Of a stretch of 64,000 bases of DNA, positions 54,296 through 64,000 are shown in pieces. The stretch spans positions 3,171,795 to 3,235,794 of the forward strand of contig OU696595.1 of NCBI GenBank assembly GCA_916048095.2. The letters are read 5' to 3'. Origin of the DNA: Sacculina carcini (lineage: Eukaryota > Arthropoda > Thecostraca > Sacculinidae). Made by a program: the position numbers and the translations under genes. Positions within the stretch are counted from its first letter, which is position 1; every line of letters begins with the position of its first letter. The notes below the pieces were generated by a model. That model was not told where the DNA came from and did no database searches. It saw nothing but the letters and a program-made list of their open reading frames with translations.

Positions 54296-54590
54296 TCTGT
54301 GTGTGTGTGGTTATGTGTGTGTGTGTGTGTTTCTGTGTGTGTGTTTGTGTGTGTGCCTGTGTGTGTGCGTTTGTGTGTGTGCGTGTGCAGCGCCCTAGAG
54401 ACCCTCTAGGTGTAGGGCGCTATATAATTATCTACCTAATGTAATGTAATGTAATGTGTGTGTGTATGTGTGTGTGTGTGTGTGTGAACAACACATCTGT
54501 GTAGTGTGTGTGTGTGTGAACAACACATCTGTGTAGTGTGTGTGTGTGTGTGTGAATGGGTGTTATATTATGTGTGTGTGTGTATAGTGA
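54296..54590. repeat. (TG)n-rich sequence with LINE tail hairpin
   Basis: TG repeats surround a LINE 3' tail at 54390-54455: GCGCCCTAGAGACC / TCTAGGTGTAGGGCGC form a hairpin, followed by TATATAATTATCTACCTAATG and three more ATGTA units. At 54484-54540 a ~38-bp unit with GAACAACACATCTGTGTAG is duplicated. Confidence 0.8.
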
Positions 54591-54599
54591 AGCGTCACC

Positions 54600-55637
54600 A
54601 GTGGCAGCTGAAGTCGAGTTGTCACGGTTGTCGGAACTCAGTTGACTTCCTGCTGTTGGGGCGAAATTGCGAGCGGTTCGGCGGTGATGTGCTGCAGTTT
54701 TGCAGCTGTTCTTGCTTGAACTTGTTCAAGTGGCGCGTGCGACTGTGTCACCACTGTCAGTGTGACATGACCGCCGTCACTGACGCACCCCAGCCTCCTC
54801 ACACCGCTGTGGGAGATGCCGCCAGCAAGTGCGTGTGTGTCTGAGCGCGTGCGTGAACCTGACATACACCTGCACTGTACTGTACTGTAGCTGGTGTGTT
54901 ATTGCTGGCATGTGTGAGGTTCTAAATCGCTCGTTCAGTCCTGGTTTGTGATATTGCGAAATTGTCTTGTCACCGATCGTTTCTTTATTCTTTGTTGACT
55001 CTTTTGCTAGCGAAGTTGCGGGAATGCGCATTTATTCTATTTATATTGTGTGGCTTCTTTTAACAATCAGATTATCACCGTCAATCTCGCGTGCTCCAAC
55101 TATCAAGTATGTATGTGTGTGTGTTTTTATCCGTGTGTATGTGTCTGTGTGTGTTTATCTATGTGTGCGTGTGTGTGTCTGTATGTGTGTGCATTTATCC
55201 GTGAAGCCAGACCACATGAGAAACGAGCAGATGTGCATATTTTACTGAACCTATGAACGTAACCAAACCACTGAACGCAGAAAAATGTCCAGGACATTTT
55301 TTTATTGAACAAAACGAACAAAGTGACACAGGAATGACAGGATGACAGGATGACATGCAGAATCATCCATGTGAGGATCACAAAATAGCTGCGCAAATCA
55401 CAGTTGACACAAAATCTGACGAATTCGCACTTCATTCTAAACCACACTGAAGTGAAACCACTAAACACGTCAATTATCGCCAATAATAGCACGCCACAAC
55501 ACTAATCACACGAGAACACTAACCACGTGCGCTCGCTACCGTGCAACTGCATGGCTGACAGTTGAAAAACTCCCCGAAGCACTGTGACGTGGCGATGACG
55601 TCATACTTTCGTGAAAGGGCCTGTAGTCTAGGTGGCA
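54600..55637. other. unassigned
   Basis: A frame at 54590-54844 (+) is Cys-rich (CHGCRNS, CSCSCLNLF, CHHCQCDM) but matches no domain I can name and runs out of a TG microsatellite. The rest is TG-rich or unstructured. Confidence 0.4.
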
Positions 55638-55700
55638 TTGGCTCAGGTCATCACTGGCGACTGTTGACATTGGCTATGAGCGCTACCACTCCTGCACTGA
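55638..55700 (-). repeat. dispersed repeat, inverse of 18491-18562
   Basis: CAGTGATGACCTGAGCC and CAATGTCAACAGTCGCCAGT and GGAGTGGTAGCGCTCATAGC on the minus strand match the copy at 18.5 kb. Class unknown. Confidence 0.65.
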
Positions 55701-55854
55701 TGCACGGCAAAGCTCTCAATGAACATGTGCTATCTACACCAGGGCTCTAGAACACGCGATGGCTCAAATGACTACAGATGACTTCCATCACAAATACTGC
55801 TCTTCTTGATACAACTTATTACGCTTGATTAATAATGTAAGGTTTCAGTGAATT

Positions 55855-56075
55855 TCAGCTTGTCATGAATTAACAGAAACCAATCTGGACCCAGCCTAAT
55901 CTAAGGTGATCTAACAGTTGGTTTCTATCATAATTTGTAATCAGAAGTGTGAGATTATCTACGCTAGAGGTCTCAAACACGCGGCCCATCAATACTTTTC
56001 TCGCAACCCGCCAATATGGTATAGAAACCGAACCTTAAGACAGATAAATTCACATTTATTGTATAATACGTTTTT
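55855..56075. repeat. dispersed repeat 'GAGGTCTCAAA', copy 1
   Basis: TTGTCATGAATTAACA, GATTATCTACGCTAGAGGTC, TCAAACACGCGGCCC, TTTTCTCGCAACCCGCCAAT. Copies lie at 58160-58520 and 61795-62060. The AGAGGTCTCAAACACGCGGC segment resembles hAT-type ends, but I could not define termini. Confidence 0.65.
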
Positions 56076-56674
56076 CGCTTCTAGCCTGTGAGGCGTATCA
56101 CGTTCACGATAAGATCACCGGAAGATCGAAGATCTGGACATAGAGGCCTAATGTCCAGCGCCCAGTAAGAACATTTCATTAAATCAATTGAATAAACCTC
56201 TACGCAATTGAGTGTTTGTGTGTGTGTGAATCATGTGCATTTTGTATTGCAGGTGCTGATGCACGGAGTTTGCATTATTTTCAATTGCAATTCAATGCAT
56301 TTGTAATGCAGCGACGCGTCCATACATCATTCAGCATGCAGCCTTGCTTTTTCCACAACATGCCGGCAATAGACCAGCATATTCCAGCAGAACATTCGAC
56401 CATCACTGAATCACTGATGCAACCAAGTGAAATATTCCAAATATCATGTGGCTAGTGCATGATTGATACCACGTGTTGGGTTTTGCAGCCGGATGTTACC
56501 GAGATAGCATGCAATGACATGGTTCAGTCAAAACAGACAAATGCACAAATAACGCACAAATTCCTGATCGAATAGAAATGCATCTTCAGTTCTGTCAATG
56601 TTGGAGTAGCACAGTACAATGCAATGGATAAAGCGAATCGCTTTTTGATGACTCAATTTGTGCTTGTTGTGCTG
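56076..56674. other. unassigned
   Basis: The 79-codon frame at 56216-56455 (+) has no recognisable domain. No repeat shared with the rest of the window was found. Confidence 0.4.
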
Positions 56675-56760
56675 CTAGCATTAAAACCCGCCCGTCGTGC
56701 GGAACAATTCATAGAACTAAATTAATACAAATTTAGAGGCAAAAAACGAATCTAATACTG
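56675..56760 (-). mobile_element. Helitron-like 3' end
   Basis: CTAGCATTAAAACCCGCCCG TCGTGCGG on the plus strand is the terminal hairpin and CTAG of the family in minus orientation. The SINE copy 3 follows within 10 bp. Confidence 0.6.
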
Positions 56761-56767
56761 AAATTCG

Positions 56768-57080
56768 TGGACTCCGTGGTGTAGTGGTTAGCACACCCGC
56801 CTCACAAGCGGGAGGTCTGTGCTTCGAAACCCGTCGGAAAAGAATTTCATTGGGGGAATTCTATAATCCAACAGTCCCTGTCCACCCAGCAGTAAATGAT
56901 GGTAGCAGATATCAGTCATGTGTTGTGTCATGCATTTTGGGGAGGCGGCCCTCTCTAATACGTCTTTCGTCCTTGTGGTGCCATAGCGTGGAGAGGGTCG
57001 GTTCTGCGGTGACAGCGAGATGCACGGGGCACACCTGTGTGTTCATAAGCTTCGGCTTCTTCCCGTGTAACAGCTCTCAC
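56768..57080 (+). repeat. tRNA-Val-derived SINE, copy 3
   Basis: The head at 56770-56842 has an intact A-box TGGTGTAGTGGTTAG and a slightly changed B box (GCTTCGAAACC). The body matches copies 1 and 2 to GTAACAGCTCTCACTT. The 1.2-kb repeat does not follow, so the SINE can occur alone. Confidence 0.85.
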
Positions 57081-57684
57081 TTGAGTTATTTAACCTTTAA
57101 CTTGTTTTAAATAGAAATATATGTAGAAAAACCTAAATGTATAAATGTGTATGTTTATATTTTAATTATTAACGACGTGTTTTTCACTAAGCCCGCCTCA
57201 CATTTCAGTCGAATCGTCTTGGCGGAATAACTCAGAAATCAAGCACGAAGCAAAATCAATGAAAAATGATTAAAAATCATTTCATCTCTATAACTTCTGG
57301 TTAGTGCATCATCTAGTGCATCATATTCATACAGTTGGTATTTTTGGATTAAACCGATATTGATTCCCATGTGCTGCCTATGCTCTGCTACGTATTATTT
57401 CCAGTACTTTTCATCAGAATATTTTCTTAGTTTATTTATGGCTTCACAGCATTCCCAAAGTCATTTGATCAAGTACTATTCAACTTTTACCGCTAGAATG
57501 TTGACTGCTAGAAAACTGTCATATATCCCGTTGTCATTGATACCCAATCATCAAGTATCGCCTCTTACTCCATTCTACATTACACCGATACTTACTGAAA
57601 AATAAAGTGATATTTTACGCTAAATTGTGGGCGCAGACACAATGTTTCTCTTTTAATTTTATCAGAAATTACATATAAAAGTGT
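57081..57684. other. Helitron-like relic and unassigned sequence
   Basis: At about 57185-57235 there is CCGCCTCACATTTCAGTCG and TTGGCGGAATAACTCAG, a decayed Helitron-like unit. No gene is supported in the rest. Confidence 0.4.
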
Positions 57685-57692
57685 TTTCTTAT

Positions 57693-57987
57693 CAGTGGCG
57701 GCGCCAGGATTCTCACAATGGGGGCTGAGGGGGGGCTAAGCAAAAAGTCGTGGGGGCTTGGCGAAACATGAAGAGCTACACTCGAACGCTGACTACATAC
57801 TATTATAAGGCACTGCGGCACACTTATTCAGTCCTCGAACTTCAACCAAAATTACAGCACTTCATTTACAGTGGTAAGAAATTGTAATGTCCATGATTAT
57901 GATTTTTGTGGGAACTTAACGGGGGCTTGGTATATTTTTGAGGACTCTAGCACCCCCCCCCCCCCATCCCCTTTGGCGCCGCCACTG
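57693..57987 (+). mobile_element. hAT-type MITE, 'CAGTGGCGGCGCCA' family
   Basis: The 295-bp element has CAGTGGCGGCGCCA at the left and its inverse TGGCGCCGCCACTG at the right, a 14-bp perfect inverted repeat. The 8-bp target duplication TTTCTTAT is perfect (57685-57692 and 57988-57995). It has GGGGGCT words on the left and a C13-type run on the right, but no transposase. It is a non-autonomous hAT element. Confidence 0.92.
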
Positions 57988-58159
57988 TTTCTTATACAGA
58001 GTTATTATATCTCTAATGGTATTTTCAAATTGAAATTTGGCCTTCACGTGAAAATCTGTCTGTAATATCCATGAATTGGCAACAAAAAAGAATCGTACAG
58101 AGGAGTTGAAGTTTCATTAAAACTACCGCTCTGTCAGATACGGCATGCTAGGCTCGATT

Positions 58160-58520
58160 CACAATATCTGGTTTCACTGACTTCCAGCCTGTCATGAACT
58201 AACAAAAACTGAGTTAACATATTTAGACCAAAATAACCTTACCCAAACCTACCAAGCCCAACCCAACCATCCCATCTTATATCCAACTATCCAATCTCTT
58301 TAAACAGCCTAACCCAGACTAATTTGAGGTAATCTATCTTATTAGTTTGTGATCACAAAATGAGCGGATTCGATCATAATTTGTAATCAGAAGCTTGAGA
58401 TTATTCACGCCAGGGGTCTAAAATACGCTGCCCACCAATACTTTTCTCACAACCCGCCAATATAGTATAGAAACCAATCGGTAAAACAGCTAAATTCATA
58501 TTTATTGTATAATGAGATTT
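58160..58520. repeat. dispersed repeat 'GAGGTCTCAAA', copy 2
   Basis: CCTGTCATGAACTAACA, TTTGTAATCAGAAGCTTGAG, CAGGGGTCTAAAATACGC, TTTTCTCACAACCCGCCAAT. It is longer than copy 1 on the left, with AACCTACCAAGCCCAACCC that is shared with 61805-61850. Confidence 0.65.
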
Positions 58521-61079
58521 AATTATACATAGTTTAATTCACATTTTCATATCGAATCTGGATCTTGAAGTCAATCCCGTGAGTTTTGTATATTAACTCA
58601 TTATACACGGTAATATTTAATGTTTAATCCCGACCGTCGTGCGGAACAATTATGCGGAATTAAAAATTAACAATTATATATTAAAATGTGAAATTTAGTT
58701 TTCAATTTTGAAAAAATGTTTTTCCTCAACCCGCTTCATATTTAAAGCTGCCAGACGTGCGGAACAATTCAGAACTCAAACACGATACAAACACAAATAA
58801 AATTGATGAAAAATGACTAAGCATTGTCATCGAATGCTTCCAAATATATTTATAACTTAACATCATTCCCAACATCATTTGCTACTACTAGTAGCAACTA
58901 AGTACTAAGTACTAAGTACTATTCTACTTTTACCACCATAATATTACTGTATAATATTTACTGCTAAAATTATCGTATTTTCCGCTATAGAAATATATTA
59001 CATTTTCACCTCATATTTTCCGCTATAGTTTTCCTAAACCGCCTCATATTTAAACCTTCCCGTCGTGCTGAATAATTCAGAACTCAGACAAGAAACAATG
59101 AAAACTGACTAAACGTTTTCATCATAATGTTTCCACAAACTATTTATAATTCAACATCACCATCTGGCATTGAAACCCGCCCGTTGTGAGGAACAATTAA
59201 TAAAGTAAAATAAATATTGAATAAAAAAAACGAATACGAATTTTTAAAAGATAGAAGTAAACCCATAACAACTATTAACTGATAGAAAAGTCTAAATATA
59301 TATGTTATTTTATATGTGGCAAAATATTTTCCCTCGAACAGCCTCATATTTAAACCCGCCCGTCGTGCGGAATAATTCAGATTTCGAACACGATCCGTTC
59401 TGGATCTTGAAGTCAATTCCGTTAGTTCAGTATATGAATTCATTCTACACGGTGCAATTGAACGTCAATTGTCTATAGTTGCTGCCCGCGGGACATTTTT
59501 ATTTCATTAACATGAGTCATCGCTTCGTTTACGTTTGCAGCCGCAGATTAGAACATTGAGCCTGCGCAATTATGTCACCTCATATCCAAGCATACACACA
59601 GATAGACAGAGAATATATTTTTATATATAAATTGAATCCCACCCGTCGTGCGGAGCAATTCATAAAATGAAATTAATATTCAATCTATAAAAGAAAACGA
59701 AAAAAAATATTAACCTGTAAATATGTTAACCAATAAAAAGGTCTTAGTGTGAACATTTTTATTTATATTTTAACAAAATTTTATCTCTCATTCCGCCTCA
59801 TATTTAAACCTGCCCGTCGTGCGGAATAATTCACACTATTAAATTTGTATTCAATTCACAAGAGAAAAGGAATATGAATTAAAACAAGAAAAGAGTAAAC
59901 CCATAAAAGAATCTAAATTTCTATATTTTTACATTTATTTTGACAAAATAGTTTGATAAACCGCCTCATATTTAAACCTGGCCGGTGTGCGGAATAATTT
60001 GGAACTCAGACACGAAACAATGAAAAATTACTATACGTTTTCATGATAATGTTTCCGAAATATATTAATAACTAAATATCACCATCTAGCATTGAACCCC
60101 GCCCGTTGTACGGAACAATTCATACAATAAAACTCATATTCAGTTCATAAAAGAAAAGGAATACAAATAAAAAAATAAAAAGGTAAACTCATGAAAAGTC
60201 TTAACCAATTAAATAGTCAGGATGTGAATATATTATTTTTATTTTGGCAAACTATTGTCCCTCAAATGGCCTCATATTTAAACATGCCCGTCGTGCGGAA
60301 TAATTCAGAGCTCAACACGAATTAAACAATTAAAATTATTTAAAATGATGAAACATTTCATCAGAGTATTTCCAAAATGTATTTATAACTCAACATCATT
60401 CCCCAACATCATTTGCTCAAGTGCTGTTCTACTTTTACCGCTATAATATTTACAACTAAAATTATATATTCCGCTATCACTTGAGTCCGATATAATCTGC
60501 ATTTAAACATGCCCGTCTTGCGGGTCAATTAATAAAATAAGCGAATACAAATGAAACAGCTAAAAGTCAAATCCATAGAAAATTCAAAATTTAGTATTGA
60601 GATTTACAAATTGGCTATAAATTGTCATATTGTATTACGTGCATATGTTAGGAATATGTGTTTTTCATCTCTATTGGTCCACGCCATTATAATTATAGAC
60701 ATTTGACTTTAATTATAATTCTACACGTTATTATAATTCTAGGCATGCAGCCTGAATATATTTACTTCTTAGTACTTTCTATGTTGGCCTTAGAAGTCTA
60801 ATATGACACCTATCATATATCCCCTAGCATTTAAACCCGCCATGCACTCCATATTTCTACATTACACCTATATTTACCGATAGAATATATTAATGATTAT
60901 GCTAGATTGAGCACAAACAGTTCATTTTGTTGTTTAAATTCTAAAAATGACATGTACATACAAAAATTGTATATTTTAATGAGTATAGTTATTAATTCCA
61001 GTATTTTTCTATCACGATAATACTTGAAACCGTACAAGTACCGCGATACTTGGAGACCAATATTGTACATTATTAATAT

Positions 61080-61357
61080 TAACTGAGCAGTGTTGGTGTG
61101 TGTGTGTGTATGCAAATGTGTGTGTATGTGTCGGTGAGTTTCTACATGACTGGTTTATCAGACCGCAAGTGTGAGCCAACAATACCACAAATACTTGGGC
61201 ATATTGATTTTTATTCTCAGAATCGCAGCACACCTCAAATGGCCAGTGTACGCGATATAGCTGAATTTATCATGGTCATTTGGGCTTTCCAGTTGAACAG
61301 CGTATATGCATGCTTTCTACCCGAATATGACCCTGAGTAACAGTCGTAAATCATATT
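61080..61357 (+). repeat. dispersed repeat shared with 23755-24063, copy 2
   Basis: It matches the 23.8-kb copy from TGTGTATGTGTCGGTGAG to AACAGTCGTAAATCATATT. The same stop position closes the shared open frame (80 codons here). By eye, most differences are amino-acid changing, which argues against a functional protein. Confidence 0.65.
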
Positions 61358-61794
61358 TTACAACGTGATACCAGAATTACGTGTGTTGCTGAATGTAGAT
61401 ATATTGTTTTCTATCAGCATGAAAAATCGCCCGTTGTGCGGAGCAATTCATGCAATAAAATATATACTTTATTAATAGAAATATTGCAAATTAAAAGAAG
61501 TAAACTCATAAAAATCTGAACCAAATGAAAATTCTATATTTAATCATTTTTGTTCTAATTTTTACAAAACATTTTGTCTCAACCCGCCTCATATTTAAAC
61601 CCGCCCGTCGTGCGGAATAATTCAGAAATATAACGCGAAGCAAACACAATGAAAAATGATGAAAACTTTTAATCAGAATGTTTCCGAAACATATTTATAA
61701 CTTAACATCATTCCCCAAAATCATTTGTTCATGTAATATTCTGCTTTTACCGCTACCGCAACTTTAACCACTATCATATATTTCGTTATCATTT

Positions 61795-62060
61795 AAAGCC
61801 AATAAAACTTTAACCAAACCTACCAAACCCAACCACCCCATCTTGACGTAACCCAGCAAAATCTAAGCTGACTTATTAGTTTGTGTTCACAAAATGAACC
61901 GATCCAATTACAATTTCTAATAAGAAGTTTGAGATTATCTACGCTAGAGGTCTCAAAAACGCGGCCAACCAACACTTTTCTCGCAGCCCGCCAATATAGT
62001 ATAGAAACCAAGTTGTAAGACTGATTAAATCAAATTTATTGTATAATGTGGTTTAATTAT
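61795..62060. repeat. dispersed repeat 'GAGGTCTCAAA', copy 3
   Basis: AACCTACCAAACCCAACC, GATTATCTACGCTAGAGGTC, TCAAAAACGCGGCC, CTCGCAGCCCGCCAATATAG. It lies between Helitron-like units. Confidence 0.65.
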
Positions 62061-63087
62061 ACATAATTTAATTCACATTTTCATTAGTGAGTCTGGATCT
62101 TGAAGTCAATCCCGTGAGTTTTGTATATGAACTCATTCTACACGGTAAAATTGAATATTTAAACCCGCCCGTCGTGCCGAACAATTAATAAAACAAATTA
62201 ATACATATTTAGAAGCAAAAAGTCAGAGTAATAGAAAACTGTAAATTGTTAAATCTAAACCAAAAGAAAGTTATAATTCTGAATTTGCATATTCTTATTA
62301 TAATAATTGACGAAATTGACTTAAGCCAGCCAATCGTCATAAACAATTTAGAAATTAAGCCCACAAAAAATATTATCTCATAATTCCTGGTTAATGCTTC
62401 CGCTAATGCATCATATGCATAAGGCTGATAATTTTTTATTACACCGGTACTACAGCCCTTTTGCAATCTACGTTCTGCTACGTATTATTCCTAGTACATT
62501 TATCATCAGATTGCAAAATATATTGAAAGGCTCACATCATTATCCAACATCAATTGCTTAAGATATATTCTACTGTTACCGCTAGAATATTTTCAGCTAG
62601 CAAAACAGCATATACATCGCTATCATTCAAGCCCACTCTTTATAGATTAATTTAAGCCCGCCCGTCGTGCGGAACAGTTCATAGGATAAAACTCATATTC
62701 AATTCATAAAAGAAAAGGAATGCAAATGGAAAAAGAAAAGTAAATTCATAGGAAAGTTTTAGCCAATATAAAAGTCTAAATGTGAAATTTAGATTTCAAT
62801 TTTGACAAAATGTTTTTCCTCAACCCGCCTCATATTTAACGCTGCCCGTCGTGCGGAATAATTCAGAACTCAAACACGAAACAAACACAAATAAAATTGA
62901 TTAAAACCGACCAATAGAAATAGTTGTAAATTCTTGTTTTAATAATTGATGGAAGTTTTCCCCTCAACACTGCTCAAGTTCACACCCGTCCTTCGTGTGT
63001 AGCAATTCAGAAGTGTAACACTATCAAAACAATGAAAATTTCTGTCATCTCTATAATTAATCTATAATTATATATATAATTATCTTC

Positions 63088-63122
63088 CGGAGCCGTAGCA
63101 ACCGCCCCCCGTACCCCCCGGC
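63088..63122 (+). mobile_element. hAT-type MITE 'CAGAGCCGT' family, copy C (end only)
   Basis: GGAGCCGTAGCAACCGCCCC then CCGTACCCCCCGGC matches the left 35 nt of copy A. It breaks off before TCTTTAATACAGG. Confidence 0.65.
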
Positions 63123-63733
63123 AGTCTTTAATACAGGTATATTTAGTTTCAAACAACTTTCTATTTTATGTGTCCTCGAGTTATTTTTGCATTAAAAATG
63201 ACACTAAGTTTGCACATCAATAGTTTACATAATTTTAGAGCTTGCTGTATTAAGTAATACAATCGGTAATGTATTTTTCTTATTCATGTAATTATGTAAT
63301 TAAGTTTTATGTATTAATTAGGTTAAGTTTTATGTATTAATCAGGTTAAGTTTTATGTATTAAAGCATAATTATGTAATTATGGTATATTTAATCTTATG
63401 TAACAAGGTTTTGTATCGTGTTTTGTATGTATTGGCGTTTTTGAGGTGCATAATTGTAAATATACAATAATTATTGGAATTTTAATTGTAATTATAATTG
63501 GTGTGCTAAGTACTCATTTATCTGTGGTAACAATAAACTCGTACTAAATTAACTCCTCGATTGTTATTCACGAATTTGTTCTACCAAATTTTTATTGATT
63601 CATTCAATAGTTACATGAGCCGAAACTTACACGAAATGTTAAATTTCTGTGGGATAAAACAACGTTGAACTTTAAAAATTAGTAAATTTTTTATAATGTC
63701 GCGGCTCACCAACACAGAAGAGGCGTTAACAAT
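63123..63733. other. AT-rich, tandem TTAAGTTTTATGTATTA
   Basis: AGGTTAAGTTTTATGTATTA repeats about three times at 63300-63365. No gene is recognised in the rest. Confidence 0.5.
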
Positions 63734-63915
63734 CAGAGCCGTAGCACTCGCCCCCCCCGTAACCCCCGGCCGGGGGGGCGAATGTTGAGGGTCCCCGTTG
63801 CTTCACGTATTATGTGATGATGTCTAATAAATACATTCATTATTTGGTGATTTATTTATAACGGGGGCACCAAGTGCTGCCTTCGGGGGGGCCTTAATTC
63901 CTCGCAACGGCTCTG
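63734..63915 (+). mobile_element. hAT-type MITE 'CAGAGCCGT' family, copy D
   Basis: The 182-bp copy runs from CAGAGCCGTAGCA to CGCAACGGCTCTG. Relative to copy A it has lost ~90 bp in the middle. Flanking 8-mers do not match, so the target duplication is decayed or one end is rearranged. Confidence 0.75.
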
Positions 63916-64000
63916 CGTCCTTCGTGTGTAGTAATTCAGAAGTGTAACACTATCAAAACAATGAAACCTTCTGTCATCTCTATAATTCCAGATTTATGCG
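63916..64000 (-). repeat. repeat of 62993-63060
   Basis: CGTCCTTCGTGTGTAG, AATTCAGAAGTGTAACACTA and TCTGTCATCTCTATAATT repeat the sequence just before MITE copy C. The window ends inside it. It is a decayed Helitron-like unit. Confidence 0.6.

Larger units (their letters stand above)
58550..63060 (-). mobile_element. Helitron-like non-autonomous array C
   Basis: This is the longest stretch of the family. Hairpin words in minus orientation lie at about 58627, 58750, 59056, 59176, 59357, 59640, 59812, 59982, 60103, 60286, 60508, 61431, 61600, 62164, 62658, 62843 and 62990. CTAG ends are at 60086 and 60824. The CCGCGGGACATTTTTATTTC, ATCGCTTCGTTTACGTTTG and left-end CAGATAGACAGAG segments are at 59480-59620. 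A recurrent middle unit reads AACTTAACATCATTCCCCAA, TTCTACTTTTACCGCT, ATATTTCCGCTATCA. Other repeats (61080-61357, 61795-62060) interrupt it. No coding sequence is seen. Confidence 0.6.

Overview
This window looks like repeat-dominated intergenic DNA from an animal nuclear genome, probably an invertebrate and perhaps a marine one. The reasons are long (AT)n and (CA)n microsatellites, a tRNA-Val-derived SINE, hAT-type MITEs with 8-bp target duplications, CR1/jockey-like LINEs, Penelope-like elements, Ty3/gypsy-type and BEL/Pao LTR retrotransposons, and a Ginger1-like transposase. Nothing resembles bacterial operons. I cannot name a species. No host gene is secure; the only candidate is one short signal-peptide-like exon at 28826-28889 (-).

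Layout. 0-7 kb holds three SINE copies or fragments, each joined to a 1.2-kb dispersed repeat, two copies of one LINE, and a Helitron-like array. 7.2-10.4 kb is a deleted gypsy element with both LTRs and a 5-bp TSD, inserted inside the second LINE copy. 11.3-13 kb is a LINE ORF1 relic split by a ~1-kb insertion. 14-16.1 kb is a tandem array with a ~342-bp unit. 16.2-21.9 kb carries Helitron-like units in both orientations and a 5'-truncated Penelope-like element. 22-30 kb is mixed repeats, a second Penelope-type endonuclease relic on the minus strand, MITEs and the candidate exon.

30.8-43.2 kb is the richest part. It holds two nearly complete, recently inserted LTR retrotransposons on the minus strand (element 1, 30850-35268; element 2, 36718-41593), both with perfect 5-bp TSDs. 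Element 2 sits inside a LINE. A third related LTR lies at 42759-43204. All three have, directly next to the LTR, a primer-binding site complementary to nucleotides 1-12 of metazoan tRNA-Phe rather than to a tRNA 3' end. 44.3-45.8 kb is a Ginger1-like integrase relic with a GPY/F module and the start of a Ulp1-like protease; the codon for its catalytic Glu is now a stop. 46-48.9 kb is the 5' half of a BEL/Pao element. 49-64 kb has a TATTA satellite, another LTR, a LINE 3' end, a SINE, several MITEs and a long Helitron-like array (58.5-63 kb).

The parts do not act as a pathway; they record layered transposition. The nesting gives relative ages. The LINEs are oldest, the LTR elements landed in them, and the LTR pairs of elements 1 and 2 are still about 98-99% identical by eye. 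Most reading frames carry stops or frameshifts. Identities, boundaries and family calls were read by eye, without alignment software or database searches.
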